From: Rhizopus arrhizus
Lineage: Eukaryota > Mucoromycota > Mucoromycetes > Mucorales > Rhizopodaceae
Length of the DNA: 64,000 nucleotides
Direction: 5' to 3'
NCBI GenBank assembly: GCA_024220505.1
Contig: JAKZZE010000018.1
Location: forward strand, 186,001 to 250,000
The position numbers and the translations under genes were made by a program. Under the pieces are notes generated by a model. That model had not been told where the DNA came from. It saw nothing but the letters and a program-made list of their open reading frames with translations, and searched no databases. Shown here one piece after another: positions 10,542-21,996 of the stretch. How positions within the stretch are numbered: position 1 is the first letter of the stretch; each line of letters opens with the position of its first letter.

Positions 10542-12968
10542 ATGGATTCCCAACTTATTAAAACTGGTAAAATTAAAAGAAGAGTCTATTTAATTTTTTA
10601 CTTAAAGCTATTTATATATAGTGAATAAACTACAGGATGCCTTTTCAACAGTAGGTGTTCATAATCCTGTAGATTTACCTCAAATTGTTGTTATTGGTTC
10701 TCAATCAAGTGGCAAAAGTTCAGTCTTGGAAAATATTGTTGGCAGAGACTTTTTACCTCGCGGAACAGGCATTGTGACCAGAAGGCCTCTGGTAAGTTTA
10801 ATAAAAAAGACCTTTTTTTTTTCCCTTGTGCTGAGCATTGTATGTAGATATTACAACTTATTAGTAGAGCCGTAGTGGATACAGAAGATAAAGATAAACA
10901 AGAATGGGGAGAATTCCTTCACCTCCCTGGCCAAAAGTTTTACGACTTTGAAAAGATCCGTGAAGAGATCGTAAAGGATACTGAACTCAAGACTGGCAAA
11001 AACTTGGGTATCTCTCCTCAACCGATCAATCTACGCGTCTTTTCTCCCAACGTGCTCACCTTGACCTTGGTCGATCTGCCTGGTTTGACCAAGGTGCCTG
11101 TGGGTGATCAACCAAAGGATATCGAGAAACAGATTCGTGAGATGATCTTGAAATATATCACAAAGCCCAACGCCATCATTTTGGCAGTGACTGCAGCTAA
11201 TGTGGATTTGGCAAACTCGGATGGTTTAAAGATGGCAAGAGAGGTGGATCCTGAAGGACTGAGAACGATTGGTGTCTTGACCAAGGTGGATTTGATGGAT
11301 CAAGGTACAGATGTGATTGATATTTTGGCAGGTCGTGTGATTCCACTGAGGCTGGGTTATGTTCCTGTTGTCAACCGTGGTCAGCGAGATATTGAGTCCA
11401 AAAAGTCAATTACAAAGGCCTTGGACGCAGAAAGGGAATTTTTTGAAAATCATTCGTCATATAAAAGCAAAGCACAATATTGCGGTACTCCCTTCTTGGC
11501 TCGTAAATTAAACATGGTAAACAATAATAATAAAAAAGAAAACATATATATTAAACTATCAATATTTATAGATCTTGATGCATCATATTCGTAACAGTCT
11601 TCCTGAAATCAAGGCAAAGATTCAGTCTGCTTTAACAAAATACCAACAAGAACTATTACAACTGGGTGATCCTTTGAGTGACGGTTCAAGCTCTGGACAA
11701 GCCAATTTGGTATTGAATATTATTACTGAATTCTGTACTGAATTTAGAACAATCATTGATGGTACCTCAAATGATTTGACAAGCTTTGAACTCTCGGGCG
11801 GTGCAAGAATTAGCTTTGTCTTTCACGAGCTTTATTCTAATGGTGTCAAGACAATCGATCCCTTAGATCAAATCAAGGATGTTGATATTCGTACTATTCT
11901 TTATAATTCATCCGTAAAGATATAATTGAAGCAATGCTTTGTGTATATTGAATTTTCTGATATAGGGCTCATCTCCTGCTCTCTTTGTAGCTACAACTGC
12001 TTTTGAAGTAATCATTAAACAACAAATCAAGCGATTGGAAGAACCCAGTGTCAAGTGCATTAATATGGTCTATGACGAACTCGTTCGAATCCTAGGTCAA
12101 TTATTAAACAAGCAATTCTTTAAACGCTTTCCTCTTTTAAAAGAAAAATTTTACCAAGTTGTTTTGTCTTTCTTTAAAAAGGCCATGACACCCACAACTA
12201 AGCTCGTTACTGATCTTGTTTCGTAAGTAACCATACTCGTGCATTTTTGCTTTCTGTTAACTTTAGATAGAATGGAAGCCTGTTATATCAATACGGCTCA
12301 TCCTGACTTTATGAGTGGCCATAAAGCCATTGCTATCGTCAACGATAGATTACATCCCAAGACAAATCAACCTGAGAAGCAACAACAGCAACAGCTAACA
12401 AATGGCACAAGTCATAAACAAGCTTTAGCACCACTCCAAACTGGTCACAGCCCTGATACACCGTCTTCAGATGGGTCCTTCTTTGGCAGCTTCTTTCCCG
12501 GTCCTAAAAAGACCAAGAAACCTGCTGGTGCATTAATGGAAGCTGTAAGTTTATAATCTTTATTGAGAAACAAAGACATTAACTACCTTAATAGCCACCA
12601 ACTACTTTAAAGGCAACAGGAGCTCTATCAGAACGTGAATTCATGGAAACTGAAGTTATTAGTAAGAATTTATATTTTAAAGAAAAAGATGAGCATTAAT
12701 GGATAAAAAAAAAATAGAACTCTTGATTCAATCTTATTATGATATCGTCAAGCGAACCATGGTCGACATGGTTCCAAAAGCAATCATGCTAAAGTTAGTA
12801 AGCCATGCTAAAGAGGAGCTTCAAAGAGAGTTACTGTCAGAACTTTATAAGGCCGATGTCTTGAAGGATTTATTACAAGAATCTGAATTTACACAACAAA
12901 GAAGAAAGGAATGTAAAAAGATGATTGAAGCATTACAAAAGGCAGATGAAATTGTAGGATCCGTTTGA
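10542..12968 (+). CDS. vps1: dynamin-like GTPase Vps1
   Basis: Eight exons: 10542-10566, 10622-10791, 10848-11516, 11572-11913, 11966-12222, 12271-12544, 12595-12661 and 12718-12968 (684 aa; yeast Vps1 has 704). The GTPase domain carries the P-loop [10 protein letters not shown], switch [19 protein letters not shown] and TKVD. The middle domain has [13 protein letters not shown] and YNSSGSSPALF (across an intron), and the GTPase effector domain is at the C-terminus ([20 protein letters not shown]). The insert between the P-loop region and [10 protein letters not shown] is much shorter than in yeast. Known for Vps1: it self-assembles on membranes in Golgi-to-vacuole and endosomal sorting, vacuole fission and peroxisome division. 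The closest alternative is Dnm1; [10 protein letters not shown] and the start [15 protein letters not shown] favour Vps1. The acceptor for exon 6 at 12271 is chosen because the nearer AG introduces a stop. Confidence 0.95.
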
Positions 12969-13009
12969 TAGTAGTAATAATAAAAAAAAAACACATATTA
13001 TTTATATAA

Positions 13010-15745
13010 TTAAAAACGTCTTTTTGGCTGTACTTCTTGTTCTGATAAACTTGATTCTTCTTCAGAATCTGTTTCTTCCGACTCTGCCTCCTCTTCTTCT
13101 GTTGCCTCATCCGTCTCTTCTTCTGTTTCTTCCTCTGATGAACTTTCTTCATCTTCTTCACTTGATTCATCATAAAATGCATCCAAATCATATTCACCTC
13201 CCTTCTTTTTCATCACGGCTGGATACATGGATGAGCTTCCCATGGCCTCAACACCAGACAGGGCAGTGGATGCTCTACTGCGATGATGGAAACTGTCACT
13301 ACCAAATCCAGATTCCATGACCGTCGTGCGACTTCCGCTCCAACCTTCCAATTCTTCTACATCGCGCACACTTGGGTCTGGCTGTTCCCCTGGGAAATCG
13401 GGCAATGGTTCATATCCAGGCAGGGGTTGATGTGCCAAGAGTGAAAGAGATCCCACCATATAATCTGAAGCATCTAGTACAACTTAGTATGTTTGGGTTA
13501 TATCTATATAGCTTACTTTGTGCATCACTTTGAATGATGGGTGATTGATTGTTTGAAAGCAAGATATCTGGCAAGTGTTGTTTTAATGCAGTCAATCCTG
13601 GCTTGTCTTCTCCGTTGAGTATCGTCAAGGCACGTAAAAATCTCGCTCGATCCCTAACGTCATAATTCACATCATATCTTGCTAAGCCCAGTAAATATTG
13701 ATTCAATAAAACCAAGGTAGGATGTTCAGGGTTTAAGCAAATTAATTTGGCTGATAAAGTAAGGATTTGAAGCTTTGTCAAGTTTTCTTCCTTTGAAAAT
13801 CCCTTGATGGCTTGACGCAAGACGTCAGGACCCACTTTAGGCAAAACTTGTGCATATTGGCCCACGAGCCATAATATATTAGCTCTTGCTCTTGGGATGT
13901 GGATTTGATCCAATAATTTGACAAGAGCAATGACTGATTTGGATCGCTCTTCGCTCGGTACTTGTAATAATCGAGTAAGTACTAAGACTGATTCTGCCAC
14001 AACAAGTTCTATATTATACATCACATAAGTCCTATCTCCACATAAGCATTTTTTTTTTTCTTTCGCTTACCATTTTTGCTGTGAAGAAGTTTCATTAAAA
14101 GACGAATGCATTGGTCAGATGCAGTAGGTACAGTGGTTGCGCATCGAGCAATTGCTTGAATGGTGGCAGCTACAAAATCTTTGTTTGGACTTTTGATATA
14201 TTGCTAATAGAGTATGTAAGTAAAAAGAAGTTGTTTGCAAATACTACAAGTCTTACTTGAAGTTCACCGAGTAAAGTGTGTATGTTGGCTTCAGTAGCAA
14301 TTGTAGTTAAAATATCAAGCTTAGTGTCACGAATAAAAACAGGTTCGGTAGATTGTGCATAAAAGTGTTGGAAATAGGATTCAAAAAGGTACTATATACA
14401 ATGCTTAAATATTATTTCTTTTTATCAATACTAGACACCTACTGGTCTGTTTAAAGTCATGGCGGCAATGTTTGTCAAAACAACATAACTTTGCTCACGG
14501 TGGGATCTTAACAATCGAACTAGAGGCTTTGCAACCTTTTCAGCTTCTGTTGCAGGCGCTAAATAATAATACAGTTTTGATACAGCCAAGACAACACCAC
14601 TATTTCGACTTTGTAATAATGGAATACAACTTTTTAACAACAATTCATGATCTACATCTAATTCAATAATATCATCTGCTTCTATCTCATCTTCATCATC
14701 ATCCGAAGAATAAAACGCCTTGTTAGATTGGATTGGTTTCTTTTTAGGTGCAATACGTGATTTGTCTTCACCCTAAATATGATGAATTAAATACTAATAT
14801 GATATGTATATACCATGCTTTACGTGACTATTAGGGTTAAGGAATTGTGTTCTTCCATATCTTAGCAGTACGCCGAGAATCGACATTTGTCCCCACTCGT
14901 CACAATCCGTCAACATAGAACATAACTTTCTGAAACAAGGATGGATTAAATCATATCGTGTTGGACATACTTCGTTAAATGCCATAATAGTACTTCCTAT
15001 CACTATACTCGATCTATCCTTCAAAAGTGCAGCAATAATCTCTATCAGTGCTTCCTTCTGTGAATCATCCAGACTATTAGGATATTAGTTATCATACATA
15101 AGCTGTATATTTACTTTTTACTACCTATAGCATTTAGGTATAGCATGTGCAGCTGTCTTTCGAACATAAGGGCTGACATCCGTCATACATTTCTTGATAC
15201 CCAACAAGACAATAGGACTAATGACTGGTACACGAATACCACTCATTACGCGAAGTGCCATGGCTCGAATGATCTGGTTCTTATCACTTAGGTCCTTTTG
15301 AAACGAGTTGATGGATAGCAATGCCAGGTCTGGTTCTTGTTCGGCATATCGCAGCAAGTAAATATAAACTAGCTTACGAACTTCGATATTTTGAGATACG
15401 ACATTCTTGACAACGTCTGGAAAAAATTCTGAAACGTCTCGTCCCTTTGAAATCATCTAACGCAGAATAATAATAAATACATGTATCTACATGAGGAAAA
15501 TCATATGTTACAGCTATCAGACGTTTTAAACCGTCTAGTTTTTCTCGATCGTTTTTTGAATCAAGTTGTCTTTTAATATTACGCATCTTTTCTTCTGAGG
15601 TATCAAAATAATGAGCTCCTGAGTCACTACCAGGGAAACCCAATTCACGAGCATTGTCCACTAGACCTTGAGACATTTTTTGTGATAACTTTGCAGCTTT
15701 TTCTGCAAATACTTTTGCACTGTTTAGATAATCGGACACTTCCAT
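13010..15745 (-). CDS. AP-3 adaptor complex beta subunit (Apl6/AP3B)
   Basis: Eight exons on the minus strand: 15745-15512, 15456-15125, 15073-14824, 14772-14443, 14391-14257, 14203-14071, 14008-13517 and 13473-13010 (789 aa; yeast Apl6 has 809). The adaptin trunk is clear: [47 protein letters not shown] repeats and [10 protein letters not shown]. The hinge is a long Ser/Glu run ending in [14 protein letters not shown], as in other AP-3 beta proteins; no C-terminal ear was seen, as is usual in fungi. AP-3 sorts cargo from the Golgi or endosome directly to the vacuole. The start at 15745 ([20 protein letters not shown]) is preferred to an in-frame upstream ATG at 15895, because the extra stretch is hydrophobic and unlike the family. 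Confidence 0.93.
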
Positions 15746-17555
15746 ACTGACACACAATAGAAGAAGAAAAAGGACACAGTGAAACAAGCAACCGAAAAAA
15801 ATAAAGAGGTGGGGATAGATGCGGAGAATGAATGCATAACAAGTATTGAAGTGTTCTCCAAATGGGAAAAAAAAAAGAGAATTTTGAGCCTCCAAAATGA
15901 GAAAATTAAACTAGTTAATTGAGAAAATGTGGTAGTTATTTTGGAAGCATTATGGCTTTTTTTTTTTTTTTTCCAAAGGCAACAATCAACGAATAAAGCC
16001 GAGTGTCTTATCCATCCCTGACAGTTTGCTAGAGTAACTTGCGAACAAGTTTATACGACTTGAGGAGCCAAAATGTCGCTGTTATCAAAAAAATCATTTT
16101 TTAACACCATATTTTATCTTCGGCCAAAACTCCTCAATAGGATTAAGAAAAGATGAGCATATTTGGGATCACCTTTCTCAATGAACTCTCTCATAGTAGC
16201 AGGTTTGTACATAGGAGCACTGTACATAAGAATGCAATGAATTTTCAACCTGTTCTTGTCAAAAACATCCATAACATTGCCCAAGCAACTCGGAAAATGC
16301 CTAGTCCTTGTATCTATCTTTACTGTAGTAGTTATTGCTTTCCCCTTTTTATTTCCAGTCACAAGAGTGCGTTTCCTTAGAGAAACGCCAATTACTCCTT
16401 GGCTGGGAGTAGCACCAAGGATGGTGGCTGTAGCCCCTGTTTTTTCACAGCCTCTATTGTTGCTGACTCACTTACTTTCGACCAACTTCTCGTGCAACTG
16501 ATATGAAGGTTAAAGCCAGCTTCACCATAAAAAAACACAGTTCTTCTCAAAATTCATATCATCATCCGCTGACCACGATTGAACTGCAGTTTTTCTTTTT
16601 GTAAGGGTGTTGTCTAAACTACGATGTGTAGTAAGCTTTTCCAGTCCTTGCAAGAAAAAAAGAATTGCTTATGGTGATGGCTCTTTTCTGGATCTATGAA
16701 AGGAAATCTTCCTGGTCCTACCAGAAGGATTACCGATGCTATTAAGAAGATGCCAAAAGATCCACAAGGGAAAATTGAATTTAAAGGTTGCGGTGAGGTT
16801 AAAGAAGGTTAAAAATAGAAAAACTGTACATACTTTGTTTCAATCGATAAATAAAACATTTGTAATATGCCTACAGTGCAATTTGAAGGTACTTGGCAAT
16901 TATAGAGATACTACAAGGGTTGAATTATACTCTGTACGCATATGTTGATATTACCAATACGTATAGAATCATGATCATGCAGCTGCGACCACTATTAGAA
17001 GAGTATTCATGTATATGGCGCAAAACGACAATACATTCACAAGTATGCAGACATAGCTTGCTTGATAAATTTACTTCTGCTCATATTCTTTTATAATGTT
17101 TAGATTTAATGAAGTTTTTATTTGCTGATGTTTATAATCATAGATGAAGTCAACTTGCTTTCTAAATTTAATCGGAGTGTTTACTTTAAAACTTTACTAA
17201 TTTGTAACAAACACCTCTAGTCGTGTAAAGCCCACATCTTTTGATACACATCTAATATAAATATAAACAAAGCATTTATCAGAGAGAATATATCAATATT
17301 CATAATTTAATGTATATACGTATCCTTTTAATTATTTTTTTTTTTTTTGATTTTATAAGCATTATGTTTCTATTGTTCCTGATCTTGAATCTTTCTTGAT
17401 TCACATACTCCGTATGACACGTTAGAAAAAGTTAAAAGGCAAAGTTTACTTTTTTCAACGTCATAAGAAAGGTTGTACAACAGCAATGGTTACAAAAACG
17501 AGATAGTTGAAATATTTAGCTTTATTACGTTTTTCTTTTTCGTTTCATAAAAAAA
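15746..17555. other. spacer between AP-3 beta and the lectin gene, with transposon debris
   Basis: 1.8 kb without an intact gene. Upstream of the AP-3 beta start it contains a T run at about 15959-15973. Its middle is occupied by a decayed transposase (separate entry). The rest, about 16700-17500, is AT-rich with no convincing frame; terminal inverted repeats of the element were not identified. Confidence 0.5.
16080..16640 (-). pseudogene. decayed Tc1/mariner-type (DDE) transposase fragment
   Basis: Read on the minus strand, four blocks in family order survive in shifting frames. They are TKRKTAVQSWSADDDMNFEK (about 16600-16535), GEAGFNLHIS with TRSWSKVSESATIEAVK (16526-16450), MREFIEKGDPKYAHLF (around 16210-16150), and FLNPIEEFWPKIKYGVKK (16150-16100). 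In active relatives the second block normally reads DEAGFN, so a catalytic aspartate is replaced by glycine here. A further frameshift separates YAHL from LNPIEEFW, and stops interrupt the frames. The element is therefore dead. Similar Tc1/mariner copies are common in mucoralean genomes. The 5' part and the terminal repeats are missing or unrecognisable. Confidence 0.7.
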
Positions 17556-18415
17556 ATGTTTTTAAAGAAAGGTTATTTCCATGTTGTTCAAGCCAAAACT
17601 GGTCTTTTTCTAAGTACCAATGGTACTACTGAAGTAGGTCATTATAAGTACACTTAAGATATATATGGCTCAAACGAGAATTGCATGTGATATAGGAAGG
17701 TACAAAAATCACTGTAAAAGACAAGGTAAGATAGAACAGTAATAGATCATCCAATGAAAACCAACTAAACAAACTAATATGATAATAGGCCGAAGACGAT
17801 ACTCAAGTAAAGTTATATTTATTTTATACATCACTTGCTTAACTGTACTATTTAATGTTAGGTATGGGGTTTTGAAAATGGACAATTGATTTCAAAGAAT
17901 TCATCTTTAGTCTTGGATATTGAAGGAGGTAATAAAATAAAGGAAAACATAAAAGCAAGGCCTAATGTTACTATGTTTTTTCAAATAAAAAAAAGGCGAT
18001 TTAAGGGTAGGAAAGAAGTTGATTCAATATGGACGTAAAAAGACAATGTAAGCCACATATATTAAAAAGAGAAAACACTTCTTAAAATGTTCTTAGGGCA
18101 CATAACCAAAGATGGGGTATTCGTAACGGTTACATTTATGCTTCAGCAGACCCAAGACTTGTATTGGAAGTAAAAGTAACGTGTTATTAATTATATAGAA
18201 AAGCCGACATTATTAATAGTAATAATAATAATATATTTATATAGGATAATAGCGAAGCGTCCGGAAGTCAAATTGTTACTAGTGTTCGTAAAGTAGAAGA
18301 GAATGATTTTCAACAATGGAAAATCGTTCCATACAAAGAAGTAACAAAAGAAGAACAAAATGAAGAAGAGGAACAACAAGAGGAAGAACAAGAAGAAGAA
18401 CAAGAGGAAGAATAA
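17556..18415 (+). CDS. small ricin-B-like beta-trefoil protein with acidic tail
   Basis: Seven exons: 17556-17633, 17696-17725, 17789-17806, 17862-17928, 17996-18047, 18097-18175 and 18245-18415 (164 aa). Two of them are only 30 and 18 bp long. Three similar segments, each ending in a Trp, make a beta-trefoil likely: QVWGFENGQLISKNSSLVLD, NQRWGIRNGYIYASADPRLV and FQQWKIVPYKE. The Q-x-W spacing and the LVLD/LVLE pattern match the RicinB_lectin_2 type. No signal peptide is visible, so it is probably cytoplasmic; sugar binding is not proven. The last 27 or so residues are almost all Glu and Gln. It is followed 98 bp later by the hexokinase-like gene on the same strand. Exon 6 could end at 18169 instead, removing two residues. 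Confidence 0.75.
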
Positions 18416-18513
18416 ACTTTTTTACCCGCTACTTCCCAAAAAAATATATGTTGTATACGAAAAAAAAAATGCTTTTCTATTTCTTTTTTCTTTTTTCTTT
18501 TTAAATTGTGTAA

Positions 18514-20118
18514 ATGAGTCAAAGACAAGCTGTTCCACTTGAAGAAATACTTCACTGTACACCAGCTCAGTTGGAAGCCATTCGAGAACTTGAAGGGTTG
18601 TTTTGTCTTGATAGGAGTGTTTTAAACAAAATTGTTGAAGACTTTAGGAATGAACTTGTCGCTGGTTTAGCAGATGACAGATCAAGTGATTTAAACATGA
18701 TTCCCACCTATGTCACAGGTTAGAATTTATTACTGTATAAGTACACGCACGCTTAACGAGAAATAAATAGGTTACCCAACTGGAAATGAGAAAGGAACTT
18801 ACCTTGCTTTAGAAATAGCAGGAATGGACATCTATGCATGTCAAGTAAAGTTGAAAGGGGACAATGGAAAATTAGCTATTAATCAGTACCAATACAAAAT
18901 ACCTCAAGACCTAGCCAGTGGTGATGATTTTGCTGTATTACTAGATTACATAGTTGAATGCATCACGGATTTCTTAACGCGTGTGGGCACTCAGGATTTA
19001 TTTGTTTATCCAATGGCTGTTTCTTTTGGATTTGCCATCAAACAGACCCGTTTAAATACCGGAAGGATTTTATCATTAGGTTATGGTCTTAATTATCCTA
19101 ATGGTGTAGGCGTAGATATTGTGGAGTTGATGCACGAACGTATGCGATTAAAAGGATTACCTATCAAGATTGTAGCCATAGCTAATGGTAATGCATAAGA
19201 CAAACAACTACTAGAAATATACTGACACATAATAGACTCTGCATGCACTTTGTTAGCACACGCTTATCAGCATCCAACTACGCGTATCGGCATTGTTCAC
19301 AGCCTGGGGACTAACTGCGCCTATTATGAACCAGTGAAAAATGTAACAAAGCTAAAAGACCAAAGTGTGACGAAGGATACAGACATCATTATGAATACAG
19401 AATGGTGTAATTTTGGTTCATCAAAACGTACGCTTCCCTGTACTTGGTTTGATCGAAAATTGTCTCGCGAATCGATCAATCCACAATTTCATGTATTTGA
19501 AAAGATGACTACAGGTATCTTTTTAGGCGAACTGGTGAGGAATATCATTATCTATCTTGTCGATCGAGATCTCTTGTTTGGCGGCGAATCATCAGAGGTG
19601 CTAAATAATGTACACAGCTTTGATACAAGCTATATGTATGTCTGTGAGGCAGATGATTCGGACAACTTGGAGGATACTCGTATTATCCTGGAAGATATGT
19701 TGGATCTGTCAAAGACGACCATGGGCGATAGAGAAGTAGTGAAAAAGATTTGTGAATTGGTTGGTATGCGAGCCGCAAAACTGGTTGGCGCTTCCATTGC
19801 TGCTATTGTACAGCATATGGTGGAAAGAGGAATAGGGATGACTGAGCAAGGATACGCTATTTGTAAAGTAGTGCAGTAGAGTATGTATATATGATATTAA
19901 CTTGATTTATAGCTATAAGCGGTGGTATCTATGAAGATTACCCATCATTTCATCCTCGTGTGTGCAGTACGATAAAAGAACTTATTCCTGAAGAAATAGC
20001 CTACAAACTGTCTGTGGGTGTAGTGAAACATTCCCGTATTGTTGGTGCTGCTATTGTTGCCATGATGGCGGAGAAAATAACTTCAGATAGTGAAAAGAAT
20101 CTGGAAAAGAAAAGATAA
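18514..20118 (+). CDS. hexokinase-family protein with degenerate active-site motifs
   Basis: Four exons: 18514-18718, 18771-19187, 19236-19862 and 19913-20118 (484 aa, hexokinase size). Family match is clear along the length: IANDSACTLLAHAY, SLGTNCAYYEPV, MNTEWCNF, FEKMTTGIFLGELVR and ICELVGMRAAKLVGASIAAI. However, motifs that bind ATP and glucose in yeast hexokinase are altered. The phosphate-1 loop DLGGTN is EIAGMD; TFSFPASQ is VSFGFAIKQ, losing the sugar-contact Ser; the Thr-Lys before GFDIPN is gone; ADGSVY is ISGGIY; and GSGAGAA is SRIVGAA. The proposed catalytic Asp (IAND) and Glu residues in NTEW and FEKM remain. It may be a regulatory or non-catalytic paralogue, like yeast Emi2 or Candida Nag5 in idea, rather than the main hexokinase. 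Substrate and activity are unknown. Confidence 0.88.
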
Positions 20119-20258
20119 TTTCCTCCTCCAACTTTTATATCCTTTTTGTATAAAAAATAATCACCCTTCCTTTAATGTTGTACTGTATTTCACATTTAAT
20201 AATAATAAAAAAGAAGAAAAAAAACTTGAATAATGACTGAATCATTCATTTTATTAAT

Positions 20259-21787
20259 TTATTTTTTTGACTTTCTATTTAATTTGCCAAGGGTAGTTGG
20301 ATCGAGTACAATCATATCAGGCTGTAATTTATCCAGTAATGAATGTACTTCAGCTTCTTGTCTCTGTTTCTTTGTTTGGTATGGGTTAGCCTCAAGTGAA
20401 TCAAAGTTGGCTTGACCAGAACCAGGAATAACAAGACTTGCAATACCCTTTTGGTGTCCAATACCCAGCACATCCTCAAAAGGCACAAATTTAGAATCTA
20501 TGATAGGTGAACCTTCTTCTAAATGTGTCATGTAAGGTGTTGTTTGCTTTGTTTTGAATGCATCTTTCCATACTTGCACCGTTGTATTGATACCAACACT
20601 AAGCAAGCCAGTGTCTGAAATATCCAAACAATTGGCCGCGCGAGGTGTAAAGTATTCTTGCAAGACACCATATTTACGAATATCCCAAATTTTCAATTGC
20701 CCATCTGTACCCGCTGTGGCCATATAATATCCACCTTTATCCACCGCAACAGCTCGCACAGGTCCACGGTGACAGAGCATTTTGACGAGAGGCTGATGCA
20801 TCGAAGGTGACCAAAGTGTGACAGTACCGTTGTTATGGCCGAGGTGAATCACTGCGTTATGTCGGTTCTGTGTCATTGTGCTACATGGACCTAAGCCGGT
20901 TCGAATCTCTTTTACAAGTTGACCTGTGGATGTGTCTTGATATTTCAAAAATCCTGAGCTGCCGATCGAGGTTAAAAGATAGTGGTATGGTAAGAATTCT
21001 AATCGGTCCACGTTCAAATGATTTTTCAATCGGTGAATTTCTAATCCTGTTTTGTCGTAAATGTATACATATTTCTTTTGAGCTACAGCTAACATTTGTT
21101 CATTATGAAGCCAACTAGATCAACAGGGTTTAATTTTTTTTTTTTTTTGACTTGAAGAGGTGAAATACTTACGTAACATCACGCACAGTTTCATTGACAT
21201 TCATTTCAAAGTGAAGCCCTCCTGTTTGCCAATCAAAAGCAGCCAAATGGCCCTTATGTCCTCCGATAAGTAAATGACGACCGTTACGTGTGTAATCAAT
21301 TCTGTAAGGACCATGTTGTGGTAATTCCAGTGAAAACATCTATTTTATGCACATGTTAATCCAAATTGCTTTTTTTTTTTTTACTTTAAAGAATAAATCC
21401 AAGTGCTTACCTTGCTAGCTGTGTTGACATCAACTTCTTTTTTAAGCTTTTCTTGTGGAAAGTAGTGTGTATTTTCTATGCCTTCTGCTTCCAAATAACC
21501 GCTTTCCTCATGCAGTAACATTTCTGCTCTTGCTGCTGCTTTAGCTGCTTCTCGAGCCTGCATTTCCTGTTTTATAAGCTTTGCTCTCAATTTTTTATCT
21601 TTTGTTTTCTATTGTCCCGTATTAGTTCTACTTGTAACCATTGAGAAATATGTGAGTGTACCTTGACGCCCTTGTCAGGTTCCATACGTAAATATTTTTC
21701 TTCATTTTTAACATACTCAGCGTCATCAACTTCTAAAACGGGATTATGTCTTCCCTTTTTAGCAGCACGATTGGTTGTCTTTGGCAT
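20259..21787 (-). CDS. utp7: Utp7/WDR46 WD40 protein of the small-subunit processome
   Basis: Four exons on the minus strand: 21787-21662, 21608-21411, 21339-21173 and 21114-20259 (448 aa). The N-terminus is basic ([16 protein letters not shown]). WD-like repeats follow, including [33 protein letters not shown] and [19 protein letters not shown]. The C-terminal BING4CT-type block is typical: [20 protein letters not shown] and [15 protein letters not shown]. Known for the family: Utp7 is a nucleolar component of the U3-containing SSU processome needed for 18S rRNA maturation. The start at 21787 gives the family-like N-terminus; an upstream ATG at 21856 is in frame but adds non-homologous residues. 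It converges with the hexokinase-like gene. Confidence 0.92.
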
Positions 21788-21996
21788 GGTAATGATTAGA
21801 TACTTGTGAAAAGTCAAGACATTCATTTCTTTTTTGTCAATTAAAATATCAAACATGAAAGATAGTCACAAACAAATGTACAAGCCACTTATGGAAACAA
21901 TTGGTTTCTATTGACTTTTTATAAACACAAGATGGACAGAGACAAAAAGATTGAATAGAAAGGGGGAATACTGTTACAATTATATATAGAGGAGCT

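Noticed and set aside
13021..13200. Serine/glutamate repeat region as a separate repeat locus
   Set aside because: It is the in-frame hinge of the AP-3 beta protein, typical of the family.
15646..15895. Upstream in-frame ATG of AP-3 beta at 15895 with a hydrophobic leader
   Set aside because: Adaptins have no signal or anchor; the ATG at 15745 gives the normal family N-terminus.
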